Source of the DNA: Edaphobacter sp.
GTDB lineage: Bacteria; Acidobacteriota; Terriglobia; Terriglobales; Acidobacteriaceae
Reading direction: 5' to 3'
DNA length: 64,000 nucleotides
NCBI RefSeq assembly: GCF_028283685.1
Contig: NZ_JAPWKF010000001.1
Location: 1 to 64,000 of the forward strand
The stretch's first letter is position 1, and the number at the start of each line of letters is the position of its first letter. Under the pieces are notes generated by a model, which was given only the letters and a program-made list of their open reading frames with translations, made no database searches and was not told the DNA's origin. Shown piece by piece: positions 9,444-18,179 of the stretch. The position numbers and the translations under genes were made by a program.

Positions 9444-10002
9444 TACACGTCATTTATATCGGTGTTTGAATACTTATTTGAGCCGGCTTGCAGTGGGCTA
9501 TGGTTCAGGAAAATCTATGGGTGTCCACAGGGGGAGACCACCATCATGTCGGCTTGAATGTATGGGCGGTGGGATCGCCTGTGGCTCAGCTCAAAACGCA
9601 AGACTCCTGTACTGGGAGCTTGTGTTTCCGGGGGATGAGACTAGGGATGCCGCGTCACTGAGTCTTCAACGCATGGGGTACAGCGTCGATCAGTCGCGCC
9701 CGGACTTTTTCGTGGTGCGGGATGCCTAGGGAATCACGGTTCGTTTGGTCGTAGCCAGCTCGTCCCACTGATCCTATAGCGCACTGTAGAGCCCGAATGG
9801 ACGCAAGCTCATCCACACGTGTCGTATCCTCTAGCTCGGGGATGAAATCTCTGCATGTACGGAGATTCCCTCTTGCAAGAGATGGCGTCGTTTATCGCGG
9901 GACGAAAGGCGTCATCGATGTCGCAAATGCGCGTTTCGAAGGCGCATCGTATGGGTTCTTCAGGGAGACATTCTCCCTGATCTGCTGATCTGGAGTGCAA
10001 TT
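9444..10002. other. intergenic region, possible tiny ORF
   Basis: 559 bp between marR and the GH3 gene. A frame at 9517..9729 (+) could encode about 70 residues ending in a plausible globular stretch (RLLYWELVFPGDETRD...), but its N-terminal half is Gly/Cys/Arg rich and no ribosome-binding site is clear; I do not recognise it and do not call it a gene. A perfect hairpin lies at 9960..9980. Confidence 0.35.
9960..9980. promoter_or_regulatory. perfect inverted repeat before the GH3 gene
   Basis: TCAGGGAGA-CAT-TCTCCCTGA, 9-bp arms with a 3-nt centre, 22 bp before the GH3 start codon. It could be an operator or a 5' UTR hairpin; there is no T-run on either side, which argues against a terminator. 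Confidence 0.4.
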
Positions 10003-12729
10003 ATGGTTCGTAATCATTTGGAGTGGTTGAGCGATGCGCGTCATCGCTTGATTGTGTTGGGGGCGCTTTTATCCTGCCTGTTCGCCGTACCAACGGTTGG
10101 AGCGCAGCAAGCGCCATACCTCGATCCGACGCTGTCGCCTGAAGTGCGCGCGCATGATCTGGTAAGCAGGATGACTTTGGAAGAGAAAGCCATGCAGAGT
10201 ATCAATGCCGCTCCTGCGATCCCGAGGCTTGGTGTTCCAGCCTACGATTACTGGAACGAAGGGCTGCACGGCGTGGCGCGTTCCGGATACTCGACGCTGT
10301 TTCCCCAGGCGATCGGCATGGCGGCTACGTGGGACCCGGAGTTGATGCACCAGATCGGAGAGGTCATCTCCACGGAAGCACGGGCGAAATATAACGATGC
10401 CATTCGCCATGGCAATCACAATATCTACTTTGGCCTGACGGTATGGTCGCCGAACATTAATATCTTTCGCGATCCGCGATGGGGTAGGGGGCAGGAGACG
10501 TACGGAGAAGACCCATTCCTGACGGCTGCTCTTGGACGTGGATTTATCACCGGATTGCAGGGAGACGATCCGCTGCATCCTCGCGTGATCGCGACACCAA
10601 AGCATTATGCGGTGCACAGCGGACCGGAGAGCGAGCGTCATCGCTTCAATGTAGATCCGTCGAAGCACGATCTATGGGAGACCTATCTGCCTCAGTTTCG
10701 CAGTGCGATCGTTGACGCTCATGCAGACTCGATTATGTGCGCTTATAACGCGCTCGATGGAACTCCGGCCTGTGGAAATGACTTTCTGCTGAAGGACGTT
10801 CTACGCAAAGACTGGAAGTTCGATGGCTTTGTAACTTCCGACTGTGGCGCCATCGATGATTTTTATCAGAAGACGGCTCATCACTATTCCAGCGATAAAG
10901 AGACTGCCGCGGCACAGGGAATTCTGTCCGGCACCGATACCAACTGTGGCGAGACCTATCGCGTGCTGCCCGATGCAGTAAAACGGGGCCTGCTGAAAGA
11001 GAGTGACATCGACAAGGCACTGGAGCGTCTGTTCGTCGCCCGAATCCGTCTTGGAATGTTCGATCCTGCAGATAAGGTTTCCTATAACAGCATTCCGTTC
11101 AGCGCTGACCGTTCGGCGGAGCATCTTGCTGTCTCGCTGAAGGCCTCGCGCGAATCGATGGTGCTGCTGAAGAACGATGGCATCCTTCCTCTTCGCGAGG
11201 ACAGGTATAAGCGAATTGCCGTGATCGGGCCCAATGCCGCATCGCTTTCGGCTCTGGAGGGCAATTACAACGCAATCCCGAAGGACCCGCAGATGCCGCT
11301 CGATAGTATTCGTGCAGCGTTTCCTGGGGCGCAGATCGTCTATGCCGAAGGTTCTCCGTATGCTGATGGAGCCTCGCTTCCGATTCCACGCACGATGCTT
11401 CGTCCGTCTGTGTCTTCCCGTGAGGAGGGATTGAAGGGGGAGTACTTTGCTCTTTCGGGAGCGGACTCCAAACCGGACTTTTCGGCAAAGCCGATCGTAA
11501 CGCGCATCGACCGTCAGATTGATTTTGACTGGAATTCAGCGGCGCCAGTAGCCGGTCTCTCACAGGATGCTTTTGCTATCCGATGGTCTGGAGTAATTCT
11601 TCCTCCCAGGGCCGGAACCTTTCACTTTAACGTACGTCTTGCCAACTGCTATCCCTGTAGCGATACGGAGTCTTTCTCCGTGAAGATTGATGGGCAACAG
11701 GTGGGTGTTTATGGATCACATGGTGAGACCATTCGCGAGAATACGACACCGTCGTTCCCCGTCACATTTCAAGACGCCAAACCACGCAGCCTGGTGATTG
11801 AGTACATCCATCATGCTCCACTCTTTGGCGGCGGCATGACGCTGGAGTGGGCTCCTCCTGCCGGACTGTTGCAGCAGGAGGCTGTCGACGCCGCAAAGAA
11901 GGCCGATGTGGTCATTGCCATGATCGGTCTATCTCCCGAGCTGGAAGGCGAGGAGATGAAGGTCCATATTGATGGCTTTGCCGGTGGAGATCGCACCGAT
12001 ATCTCCCTGCCGGCGAGTCAGGTCAAGATGCTGGAGGATGTTGCTGCAACCGGCAAGCCAATGGTTGTTGTGACGCTCAACGGCTCCGCGCTGGCACTGA
12101 ACTGGGCCCACGATCACGCGAATGCATTGCTCGAGGCCTGGTACCCTGGCGAGTTCGGAGGCCGTGCGATCGCCGAGACACTGAATGGACGCAACAATCC
12201 CAGCGGCAGGCTTCCAGTCACGTTCTATCGCTCCGTCAGCGACCTTCCTCCATTTGACGACTACTCGATGAAGAACCGCACCTATCGCTACTTCCAGGGG
12301 ATGCCGTTGTATGAGTTCGGCTATGGCTTGAGTTATAGCCGCTTCTCCTACTCCGGCCTGAAGCTGTCGCAGCCGAAGCTCCAAGCAGGGGAGCCTCTGG
12401 AAGCCAGTGTGATGGTCAAGAACACAAGCGCGTTGGCTGGAGACGAGATCGCCGAACTGTACCTGATTCCTCCTGCAAATGGAAATCAGGGGCTGTCGCC
12501 TAGGCTGCATCTGCAGGGCGTGCAGCGGGTGAGCCTCAAGGCGGGCGAGGAGCGCCGTATTCTCTTCAAGCTCTCTCCGCGCGATCTCTCGGAGGTGGAC
12601 GGTGAAGGAATTCGCTCAGTTCAGGCAGGTGAATACAAGATCGCAATCGGAGGATCCCAGCCGGTTGCCGGCCCGTCTTTACAAACTATAAAGCTGACGA
12701 TTGAAGGCACCTATCAGCTTCCTCGTTAA
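10003..12729 (+). CDS. secreted GH3 beta-glycosidase (beta-xylosidase/beta-glucosidase) with PA14 insert
   Basis: 908 residues. Sec signal peptide with probable cleavage after VGAQ (about residue 35). GH3 N-terminal barrel follows, with the nucleophile Asp280 in GFVTSDCGAIDDF; the SDCGAI form and the NEGLHGVA motif are typical of the xylosidase-like branch of GH3. The GH3 C-terminal sandwich is interrupted by a PA14 domain (about 475-620), and a fibronectin-III-like domain closes the protein (about 810-895). It would release xylose or glucose from plant-derived oligosaccharides in the periplasm or outside. Monocistronic and convergent with the FUSC gene. Exact sugar specificity is not certain. 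Confidence 0.9.
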   Translation: MVRNHLEWLSDARHRLIVLGALLSCLFAVPTVGAQQAPYLDPTLSPEVRAHDLVSRMTLEEKAMQSINAAPAIPRLGVPAYDYWNEGLHGVARSGYSTLFPQAIGMAATWDPELMHQIGEVISTEARAKYNDAIRHGNHNIYFGLTVWSPNINIFRDPRWGRGQETYGEDPFLTAALGRGFITGLQGDDPLHPRVIATPKHYAVHSGPESERHRFNVDPSKHDLWETYLPQFRSAIVDAHADSIMCAYNALDGTPACGNDFLLKDVLRKDWKFDGFVTSDCGAIDDFYQKTAHHYSSDKETAAAQGILSGTDTNCGETYRVLPDAVKRGLLKESDIDKALERLFVARIRLGMFDPADKVSYNSIPFSADRSAEHLAVSLKASRESMVLLKNDGILPLREDRYKRIAVIGPNAASLSALEGNYNAIPKDPQMPLDSIRAAFPGAQIVYAEGSPYADGASLPIPRTMLRPSVSSREEGLKGEYFALSGADSKPDFSAKPIVTRIDRQIDFDWNSAAPVAGLSQDAFAIRWSGVILPPRAGTFHFNVRLANCYPCSDTESFSVKIDGQQVGVYGSHGETIRENTTPSFPVTFQDAKPRSLVIEYIHHAPLFGGGMTLEWAPPAGLLQQEAVDAAKKADVVIAMIGLSPELEGEEMKVHIDGFAGGDRTDISLPASQVKMLEDVAATGKPMVVVTLNGSALALNWAHDHANALLEAWYPGEFGGRAIAETLNGRNNPSGRLPVTFYRSVSDLPPFDDYSMKNRTYRYFQGMPLYEFGYGLSYSRFSYSGLKLSQPKLQAGEPLEASVMVKNTSALAGDEIAELYLIPPANGNQGLSPRLHLQGVQRVSLKAGEERRILFKLSPRDLSEVDGEGIRSVQAGEYKIAIGGSQPVAGPSLQTIKLTIEGTYQLPR

Positions 12730-12748
12730 ACGGGAGCTGACTAAGTGT

Positions 12749-14569
12749 TCACGAGCGATAGCCCTGCATCGCAGCCGAATAAAACTCAGCCGAGGAGTGT
12801 TCGATCTTGCTGATCAGCCGTCGTGTCCTCGCAAGCTCGCGCTTCCTGTGCCTGCCAACCTCAAAGTTGGCAGAAAAACCCAGCTGATGCACGTTAACCA
12901 GTTCGAGAGAGACTGCGGATCGTAAGCGCTGAAATGCGCCCGGATCGCGCTCCGCTTCCGGCTTCGAAAGCAGCTGAAACAGCTCCTCAGTTGCATGCCG
13001 GATGCGGTTCAAGCTGCTATGAAGGGCATCCGTCGTGCGAATGGGCCATAGCTGGTCAAAGATGAACCACATGACGAGGATGCCAAGTCCGACGCCGATG
13101 ACACGGTCTCGCGCGGGTGTTATCTGTGTTGCCGCACTGAAGCCGGGCAGAGCTGTCAGGAAGAAGCCGAAGCCGATCTGAACGCCGATGTAACTCATCT
13201 GCTGGCTGCGAAGCACCCAACCAGCAAGAAAGGCGACGGGTGCAACGACGATGACAAGCGATGTAATCGAATCCATATTCGGATAAAACAACGAGACCAC
13301 CAGGATTGCGAGAAGTCCACCGATGGCGGCACCGGAGAATCGGTAGAGCTGCTTCTGCTTCATGGCGCCAGTAGAACTGAGGCCCGTAAAGAGCACTGTA
13401 ACGACGCAGGTAAGAATCCCGGGCCACGCGAAGGCGTTGTAGATGAGGTAGCAGATGGTGGCTGCAAGGGTCAGCTTGAGCGCATAAAAGATAGTCGCCG
13501 GAGAATCGAATACGCCGGGCAGGAAGATATTCCAGGATAGTGATGCTGAAGGGCGCCGGCTTGGCTTTTCGGCTGCCTGCGTTGTGGGCGATTCAATGGT
13601 GCCAAATTCAAGCAGCTCCTGTCCGATCTCGCGAAGCGGTTCGGGTGTCTCGTTCGGCAGGAAAAGTTCCTGGGGAAGGGGACGGACGTGGAGCAGGTCA
13701 TCACACAGCGACGCCACGATGCGATAGGCCTCCCGCTGTTCTTCTGTAGAGGATTGCGGCAACCGAAAGCCAAAGACGATGCAGGTGTTGAGCATCCTGC
13801 CGACGAGCCCGATCCTATAATGCAGACCAAGAGGAAGTTGCGATGGATCTGGTGTCGCATCCCGGAGACGGTCGTAAAGTTCATTCAGATAGAGATCGCC
13901 TGCATGCGCGTATTGGATAAGACTGCGATGGTGCCTGGCAACCTCTGCGTCCGGGGTGCTTGTTGACTCTGCCAGCGCGGTAAGAAAACTTTGCAGGCTG
14001 GAGATGCGCTTTCTCATCTCTCGCGAGAGATCTTCAGCCGGATGGCGGGTTCCAAAGACATATTCAACGGCACCGGCGCATAGGACTACGATTGCGAGTG
14101 CTGCGACGTTATACAGCGTACTGGTGACAATTGCGTCGGCAGAGCGGTGGGTATCCCATCCTGCCAGATCGACGAAACCGTAAAAAGCGAGGATGGTCCA
14201 GAACAGCGGAATGGTCGTTCCGGCCATGCAGAAGGCAGAGACAAAGATGCAGGACATTACGCCAAGAAAACGAAAGACCTCTGTCCCATCCGTGAGCTGC
14301 ACCCAGAAGAACGACATGGCACAGGCCGCGGCGGCACCAGCCAGAATCTGCAGACCGACTCTGAACGTTAGGCCTGGACGCTCACGCTGCATGAGGTAGA
14401 GAAGAGCCAGCGCCAGGGAAACTCCCTGCACGCGCAGGGTCATCGAGATCACGATGATGATGCTGATTGCGAGCGTATCTCTAAGGCTTCCGGATAGCCT
14501 GCCAGGATGAGGCGCCATCTCCCGCCTGATGAGCGTGAGAGGACTTTCGACAATGGATGCGGATGTCAT
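12749..14569 (-). CDS. FUSC-family inner-membrane transporter (MdtO/AaeB-like)
   Basis: 606 residues with two blocks of about five to six hydrophobic helices separated by a cytoplasmic helical domain, the architecture of fusaric-acid-resistance/aromatic-acid exporters. The C-terminal block (about 370-510) repeats the first. It is the last gene of a four-gene minus-strand unit whose order (outer-membrane protein, YtcA lipoprotein, HlyD adaptor, FUSC permease) corresponds in content to E. coli ytcA-mdtNOP. Seven bases separate it from the adaptor gene. Likely substrates are aromatic or weak-acid compounds; this is inferred from family. Confidence 0.82.
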   Translation of the reverse strand: MTSASIVESPLTLIRREMAPHPGRLSGSLRDTLAISIIIVISMTLRVQGVSLALALLYLMQRERPGLTFRVGLQILAGAAAACAMSFFWVQLTDGTEVFRFLGVMSCIFVSAFCMAGTTIPLFWTILAFYGFVDLAGWDTHRSADAIVTSTLYNVAALAIVVLCAGAVEYVFGTRHPAEDLSREMRKRISSLQSFLTALAESTSTPDAEVARHHRSLIQYAHAGDLYLNELYDRLRDATPDPSQLPLGLHYRIGLVGRMLNTCIVFGFRLPQSSTEEQREAYRIVASLCDDLLHVRPLPQELFLPNETPEPLREIGQELLEFGTIESPTTQAAEKPSRRPSASLSWNIFLPGVFDSPATIFYALKLTLAATICYLIYNAFAWPGILTCVVTVLFTGLSSTGAMKQKQLYRFSGAAIGGLLAILVVSLFYPNMDSITSLVIVVAPVAFLAGWVLRSQQMSYIGVQIGFGFFLTALPGFSAATQITPARDRVIGVGLGILVMWFIFDQLWPIRTTDALHSSLNRIRHATEELFQLLSKPEAERDPGAFQRLRSAVSLELVNVHQLGFSANFEVGRHRKRELARTRRLISKIEHSSAEFYSAAMQGYRS

Positions 14570-14576
14570 AACGCCC

Positions 14577-15764
14577 TTAACGAACGACCGTGATTGCCGT
14601 TGCTCCTACGCGGAAGAGATCGGGATTCGGATCTGTCACGCGAATGCGAACAGGAAATCTTGCCGAGAGATGTACCCAGTTCAGTGTGCGATCGACGGCA
14701 GGGAAGCCGTTGGTCACGCCACCATCTTCCGGAAAGACGCCGCGGCCGACGCTATCGACGACACCATTGAAGCGTTTGCTGGGATGCTCCATCAGATAGA
14801 CCTCAACATGCATTCCAGGCTGAATGTGCTTTAGCTTTGATTCACGGTAGTTGGCAAGAACCCACCATGTCGTCGTATCGATCAACGTGAAGATCGGCGT
14901 TCCCGGATGCGCATAAGCGCCCTCCGAGATGTTCATGTTGGTGACGTAACCGTCAAAGGGAGCGCGGACCTGGCACCACTCCAGGTTGAGCTCAGCCTGC
15001 TGCAGCTTGGCGGCTCGATTTGGCCGCTGAGCCATCAGAGTCTCCAGCGTATCGACCGTATGCACGGCTTCTCCAAGCTTCGATTGAGAGGCCTGAAAAC
15101 CAGCTTCAGCGGCCTGCTTGGTTGCTAATGCCATGGACGCCTGTGCCTGGGACTGCAGTAATTGGGACGAGGCTTGATGTGCAGCCTCTTGTGCAACGCG
15201 TAGTACCGTCTGTGCCTGGTCGACCTGTTGTGTGGTCACGTAGTGCTTTGCCAACAGCGGGGCGATGCGGTCGTAGTCGTTCTGGGCAAACTTCAGCTGG
15301 GCATTTGCGGAGGTCTGGGCTGCATTGGCTCGCTCCACTGCAGCCTGGGATGCCTGATAGTTGGCCTCAGACGCGCTGATACCGCTCTTGGAGCTTAGGA
15401 CGCCTGCGCGAGCCGTTCCGACGGCGCTTTGCTCGGTTGCGATGCGGCGTCTCTCGTCGTTGATCTGTCCTTCGAGGGTCGCCTGGTCGGCTCGCGCCTG
15501 CGCCAGAGCATATTCGTAAGGACGAGGATCGATCTCGAATAGCAGATCGCCCTTACGGACGACCTGGTTATCCTGCACCAGCAGCTTGGTAAGGCGTCCT
15601 TCCACCTCAGGAGCAAAGGCGATGGCATTTGCGCGGACGGTCGCGTCGTCGGTCCGTGGATGGCGGTCAACCTGCAGTACCGCGATGAGGAGAACGATCA
15701 CGGCTAGCGCCACGACGGCGATGCCGAGCCTACGTCCAAACGTCGTTTTTTCTTGCGGATTCAT
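14577..15764 (-). CDS. HlyD/EmrA-family periplasmic adaptor (MdtN-like)
   Basis: 395 residues. One N-terminal membrane anchor (about 12-28), a barrel-sandwich half motif, a long Ala/Gln-rich alpha-helical hairpin (about 85-210), the second lipoyl half (RAPFDGYVTNMNISEGAY) and a beta-barrel domain. It would bridge the FUSC permease to the TolC-like outer-membrane protein. Thirteen bases separate it from the ytcA-like gene; same operon as its neighbours. Confidence 0.9.
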   Translation of the reverse strand: MNPQEKTTFGRRLGIAVVALAVIVLLIAVLQVDRHPRTDDATVRANAIAFAPEVEGRLTKLLVQDNQVVRKGDLLFEIDPRPYEYALAQARADQATLEGQINDERRRIATEQSAVGTARAGVLSSKSGISASEANYQASQAAVERANAAQTSANAQLKFAQNDYDRIAPLLAKHYVTTQQVDQAQTVLRVAQEAAHQASSQLLQSQAQASMALATKQAAEAGFQASQSKLGEAVHTVDTLETLMAQRPNRAAKLQQAELNLEWCQVRAPFDGYVTNMNISEGAYAHPGTPIFTLIDTTTWWVLANYRESKLKHIQPGMHVEVYLMEHPSKRFNGVVDSVGRGVFPEDGGVTNGFPAVDRTLNWVHLSARFPVRIRVTDPNPDLFRVGATAITVVR

Positions 15765-15776
15765 GGTGAATTCCTA

Positions 15777-16040
15777 TCAGGCAAAGAAGCATAACCAGAG
15801 CAGGCAGGTGAACAGCAGTACCATGCTGGGGTAGATCAGCGCTGGATGACCGACTGCATGCAGAAGGCCTTTTCTGCGCAACAGAACGTGGGCAACGCCG
15901 GTCAATGCCACGGCAGCGGCCAGAGAGATCATCCAGCCGGGAAAATAGGACCCGACGATCTCAACATTCGGGTTTCTGCTGCATCCGGCTAAAGAGTAGG
16001 TCAGCAGTGCAGATACGGCGAAACGGAATGATCGTGTCAC
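15777..16040 (-). CDS. ytcA: YtcA-family small lipoprotein
   Basis: 87 residues. Lipoprotein signal with lipobox SLAGC (Cys20), a conserved VEIVGSYFPGW motif and two membrane segments, closely resembling E. coli YtcA (VIGAYYPGW at the same place). YtcA is encoded beside mdtNOP in E. coli and has no assigned biochemical role. The start overlaps the stop of the outer-membrane gene by 4 bp, so co-translation is likely. It may be a structural accessory of FUSC-type pumps. Confidence 0.75.
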   Translation of the reverse strand: MTRSFRFAVSALLTYSLAGCSRNPNVEIVGSYFPGWMISLAAAVALTGVAHVLLRRKGLLHAVGHPALIYPSMVLLFTCLLWLCFFA

Positions 16041-17512
16041 GGACGTGCTCCTGTTGCGGGAAGTTTGGGTGGTGCAAGTTGCCCGGTGGCGTAACTGAGA
16101 GCGATCTCCGTCTGGAGACGTCGTGCCTGTGCCCGGACCGACTCCTGCCTCGCCTGTGCCAGCTGGCGTTCGGCCTGCACGACGTCGACCAGCGAACGTA
16201 CGCCATAACCGAAGGCATCGAGGGAGGAGTCATACGAGACCTGTGCCGAATCCAGATAACTCTTTGCGGCTTTCTCTTGCGCAAGCGCAGTCTGGTAGTC
16301 GGTATATGCCTCCCAGACCTGGCGCGTTACACTGTCCTGGGTTGCACGCTGTGCTTCGGCAGCAGCCTTCTGTTCGGCGAGAGCAGCCTTTTGTTCATGG
16401 CCGCGTGCGCCGTTGAAGACATCCCATTGCAGCTGGGCGGCAACCTGCCACGTGGAGACGCTTGCCGGACCAAGCTGTCCGTAGTCGGCGGTCGGCCACA
16501 TGCTTGTCTGTCCACCTGCAGCCTGCAGTCCAACCTTCGGAAGATAGGCCGCGTGCGCCGTACGATAAGCCTCTTGAGCATGGCGCAGCTCTTGTGCGCG
16601 TGCGAGAAGATCTGGACGCGACTTCCATGCGACCTGAATGAGCTCTTCGACTGAGCGCTCAAAGCTCTCCGCTGCCTGCGGGGTCTCGGGAGCAATCTCG
16701 ATCGCAGTGGTCGGCTCGATTCCGATTGATTCCGTAAGCGACAGTTTTGCTTTCTCGACTTCGCCTTCGGCGGCGGCAAGGTTGTAACGTGCCTCTGCTT
16801 CGCCCGCTACAGCATTTTGAACGTCAGGCAGGGTTGCGCGACCGTTGTCGAACTGCGACTGAGCATTCTTCTGTAAGGTGTCAGCTGTCTGGTGAATGAT
16901 TTTCGCAGCGTCGAGCAGGCCGAGGGCCTGCTGCGTGCGATAGAACTGCATCGCAGTGTTGTATGCCAGCGTCTGGTGTACGCGCCCAAGGCGCAGTGTC
17001 GAAGCGATCTCGAGAGCTTTGCTGCCTTCCAGACGACTTCCGCGACCAAAATCGAGGAGGCTGTAGCGAAGCTCCAGTTGGGCAACGACCTGAGGCTCTT
17101 CCACGGTGACATAACCGCGCGGCGCAATAGGCTTTGGGAAGGGAACGATCGCGCGCAGGTCGCTTCCTTGAGCGGCGAGCGTCAACAGAGGAAGATATTC
17201 GGCGCGGCTAATGCTGGTTTTTTCGAGGGCACGCTTGGCCTCGGTCCACGCAATACGCCCTTCCGGGCTGGAACTCTCCGCGATGTCGATCAACTCGGGG
17301 AGGGTATAGCGATGGCTCTCGTCCAGATGCGGAATCGGTGTGTCCGTCCGGGTCGTGCCGATGCAGCGTGCGGCGTCACGCGTGGTCAGAACCATTGAGC
17401 AATCAGGAAGTGGCGGCGGCAAGCTGCTGTTCACTTGTCCAGAAGCAAAAAGGGCTCCTGCGTTCAGGAGAAGGAGGGACAGAAACCATCGAGATCGTGT
17501 GTTCGAAATCAT
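16037..17512 (-). CDS. TolC-family outer-membrane efflux protein (MdtP-like)
   Basis: 491 residues. Sec signal peptide ending near LFASGQ, no lipobox. Two TolC-type coiled-coil repeats are visible (SRAEYLPLLTLAAQG and AHAAYLPKVGLQAAGG mark the beta-strand entrances). First gene of the FUSC pump operon and divergent from a TetR gene; only 38 bp separate the two start codons and a palindromic operator fills that gap. Confidence 0.9.
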   Translation of the reverse strand: MISNTRSRWFLSLLLLNAGALFASGQVNSSLPPPLPDCSMVLTTRDAARCIGTTRTDTPIPHLDESHRYTLPELIDIAESSSPEGRIAWTEAKRALEKTSISRAEYLPLLTLAAQGSDLRAIVPFPKPIAPRGYVTVEEPQVVAQLELRYSLLDFGRGSRLEGSKALEIASTLRLGRVHQTLAYNTAMQFYRTQQALGLLDAAKIIHQTADTLQKNAQSQFDNGRATLPDVQNAVAGEAEARYNLAAAEGEVEKAKLSLTESIGIEPTTAIEIAPETPQAAESFERSVEELIQVAWKSRPDLLARAQELRHAQEAYRTAHAAYLPKVGLQAAGGQTSMWPTADYGQLGPASVSTWQVAAQLQWDVFNGARGHEQKAALAEQKAAAEAQRATQDSVTRQVWEAYTDYQTALAQEKAAKSYLDSAQVSYDSSLDAFGYGVRSLVDVVQAERQLAQARQESVRAQARRLQTEIALSYATGQLAPPKLPATGARP

Positions 17513-17520
17513 GTGTTCGC

Positions 17521-17550
17521 TGTAAACTAAAATTAGATTACACTGTAAAC
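17521..17550. promoter_or_regulatory. TetR operator in 38-bp divergent gap
   Basis: A 22-bp palindrome at 17521..17542 has arms TGTAAACTAA / TTAGATTACA matching in 9 of 10 positions around a central AA. A second, overlapping palindrome TTACA-C-TGTAA lies at 17538..17548, and TGTAAAC is repeated directly at 17521 and 17544. It occupies nearly the whole gap between the outer-membrane gene (start 17512) and the tetR start (17551), so the repressor probably shuts both directions. Confidence 0.65.
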
Positions 17551-18165
17551 ATGATCATGGCAATAGAAAAAACGAGCCCGTCCACGAAGACAGGAAACCT
17601 GCGAAAGCATATCATTGAGGCCGCCAGCCGTGTCCTCATCGAGGAGGGGTACGAGCACCTCTCCCTGCGCCACGTCGCTCAGAAGGCCGGTTGCTCGCAG
17701 ATGGCAATGTATCGGCACTTTGCCAATAAAGACGCCCTGATTCATTATCTTTGCCTGGAGCTCTATACGAGATTTACCGAAAGGATAAACCGGAAGCTGA
17801 ATGCCGCCGGCAATGCCGGAGAAAAGGTTCACTTCTTTATTGCGGAGATGATCGGGTTCGCGACTGCCTATCCAGACCACTATTCGCTGATCTTTCTGCA
17901 GCGACAGAGCGATCGTTTGCTGAACGAGGAGCGGGATCGTCTGGGAAAGGAGTTCTTGCAGGGGATTCGCGAGGTGGTTCAGGAGCTTCTGTCCCTGGAG
18001 ACACCAAAAGAGACTGTCGATATGCGATTGCGTCAGATCGTCATGACGCTGCACGGAGCCGCGGCGCTTCTCCTGGCGCATCCGAAGGCCTATGGATTAA
18101 GCCGCAATAAGGCGATCCAAGACACGGAAGAGCTTGTCGGTTGCATCCTGCGCGCCGATAGGTAA
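17551..18165 (+). CDS. TetR-family regulator of the FUSC efflux operon
   Basis: 204 residues from the ATG at 17551 (a second ATG at 17557). N-terminal helix-turn-helix (LRHVAQKAGCSQMAMYRHFANKDALI) then a helical ligand-binding domain resembling the TetR_C_33/WHG group. The open frame reaches back to 17338 inside the divergent gene, but those codons make no family sense. Divergent position and the operator at 17521 imply local repression of the ytcA-mdtNOP-like pump. Confidence 0.85.
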   Translation: MIMAIEKTSPSTKTGNLRKHIIEAASRVLIEEGYEHLSLRHVAQKAGCSQMAMYRHFANKDALIHYLCLELYTRFTERINRKLNAAGNAGEKVHFFIAEMIGFATAYPDHYSLIFLQRQSDRLLNEERDRLGKEFLQGIREVVQELLSLETPKETVDMRLRQIVMTLHGAAALLLAHPKAYGLSRNKAIQDTEELVGCILRADR

Positions 18166-18179
18166 CCGAGCCTGCACGC

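Noticed and set aside
9797..9988. 63-codon + frame before the GH3 gene
   Set aside because: Ser/Arg-rich, runs into the hairpin at 9960, no ribosome-binding site.
15905..16654. 249-codon + strand frame opposite the TolC-like gene
   Set aside because: Shadow of a clear TolC-family gene; no start signal and no recognisable domain.
17338..17550. N-terminal extension of the second pump's TetR
   Set aside because: It overlaps the divergent outer-membrane gene and the operator, and its residues are Cys/Arg-rich without TetR similarity.
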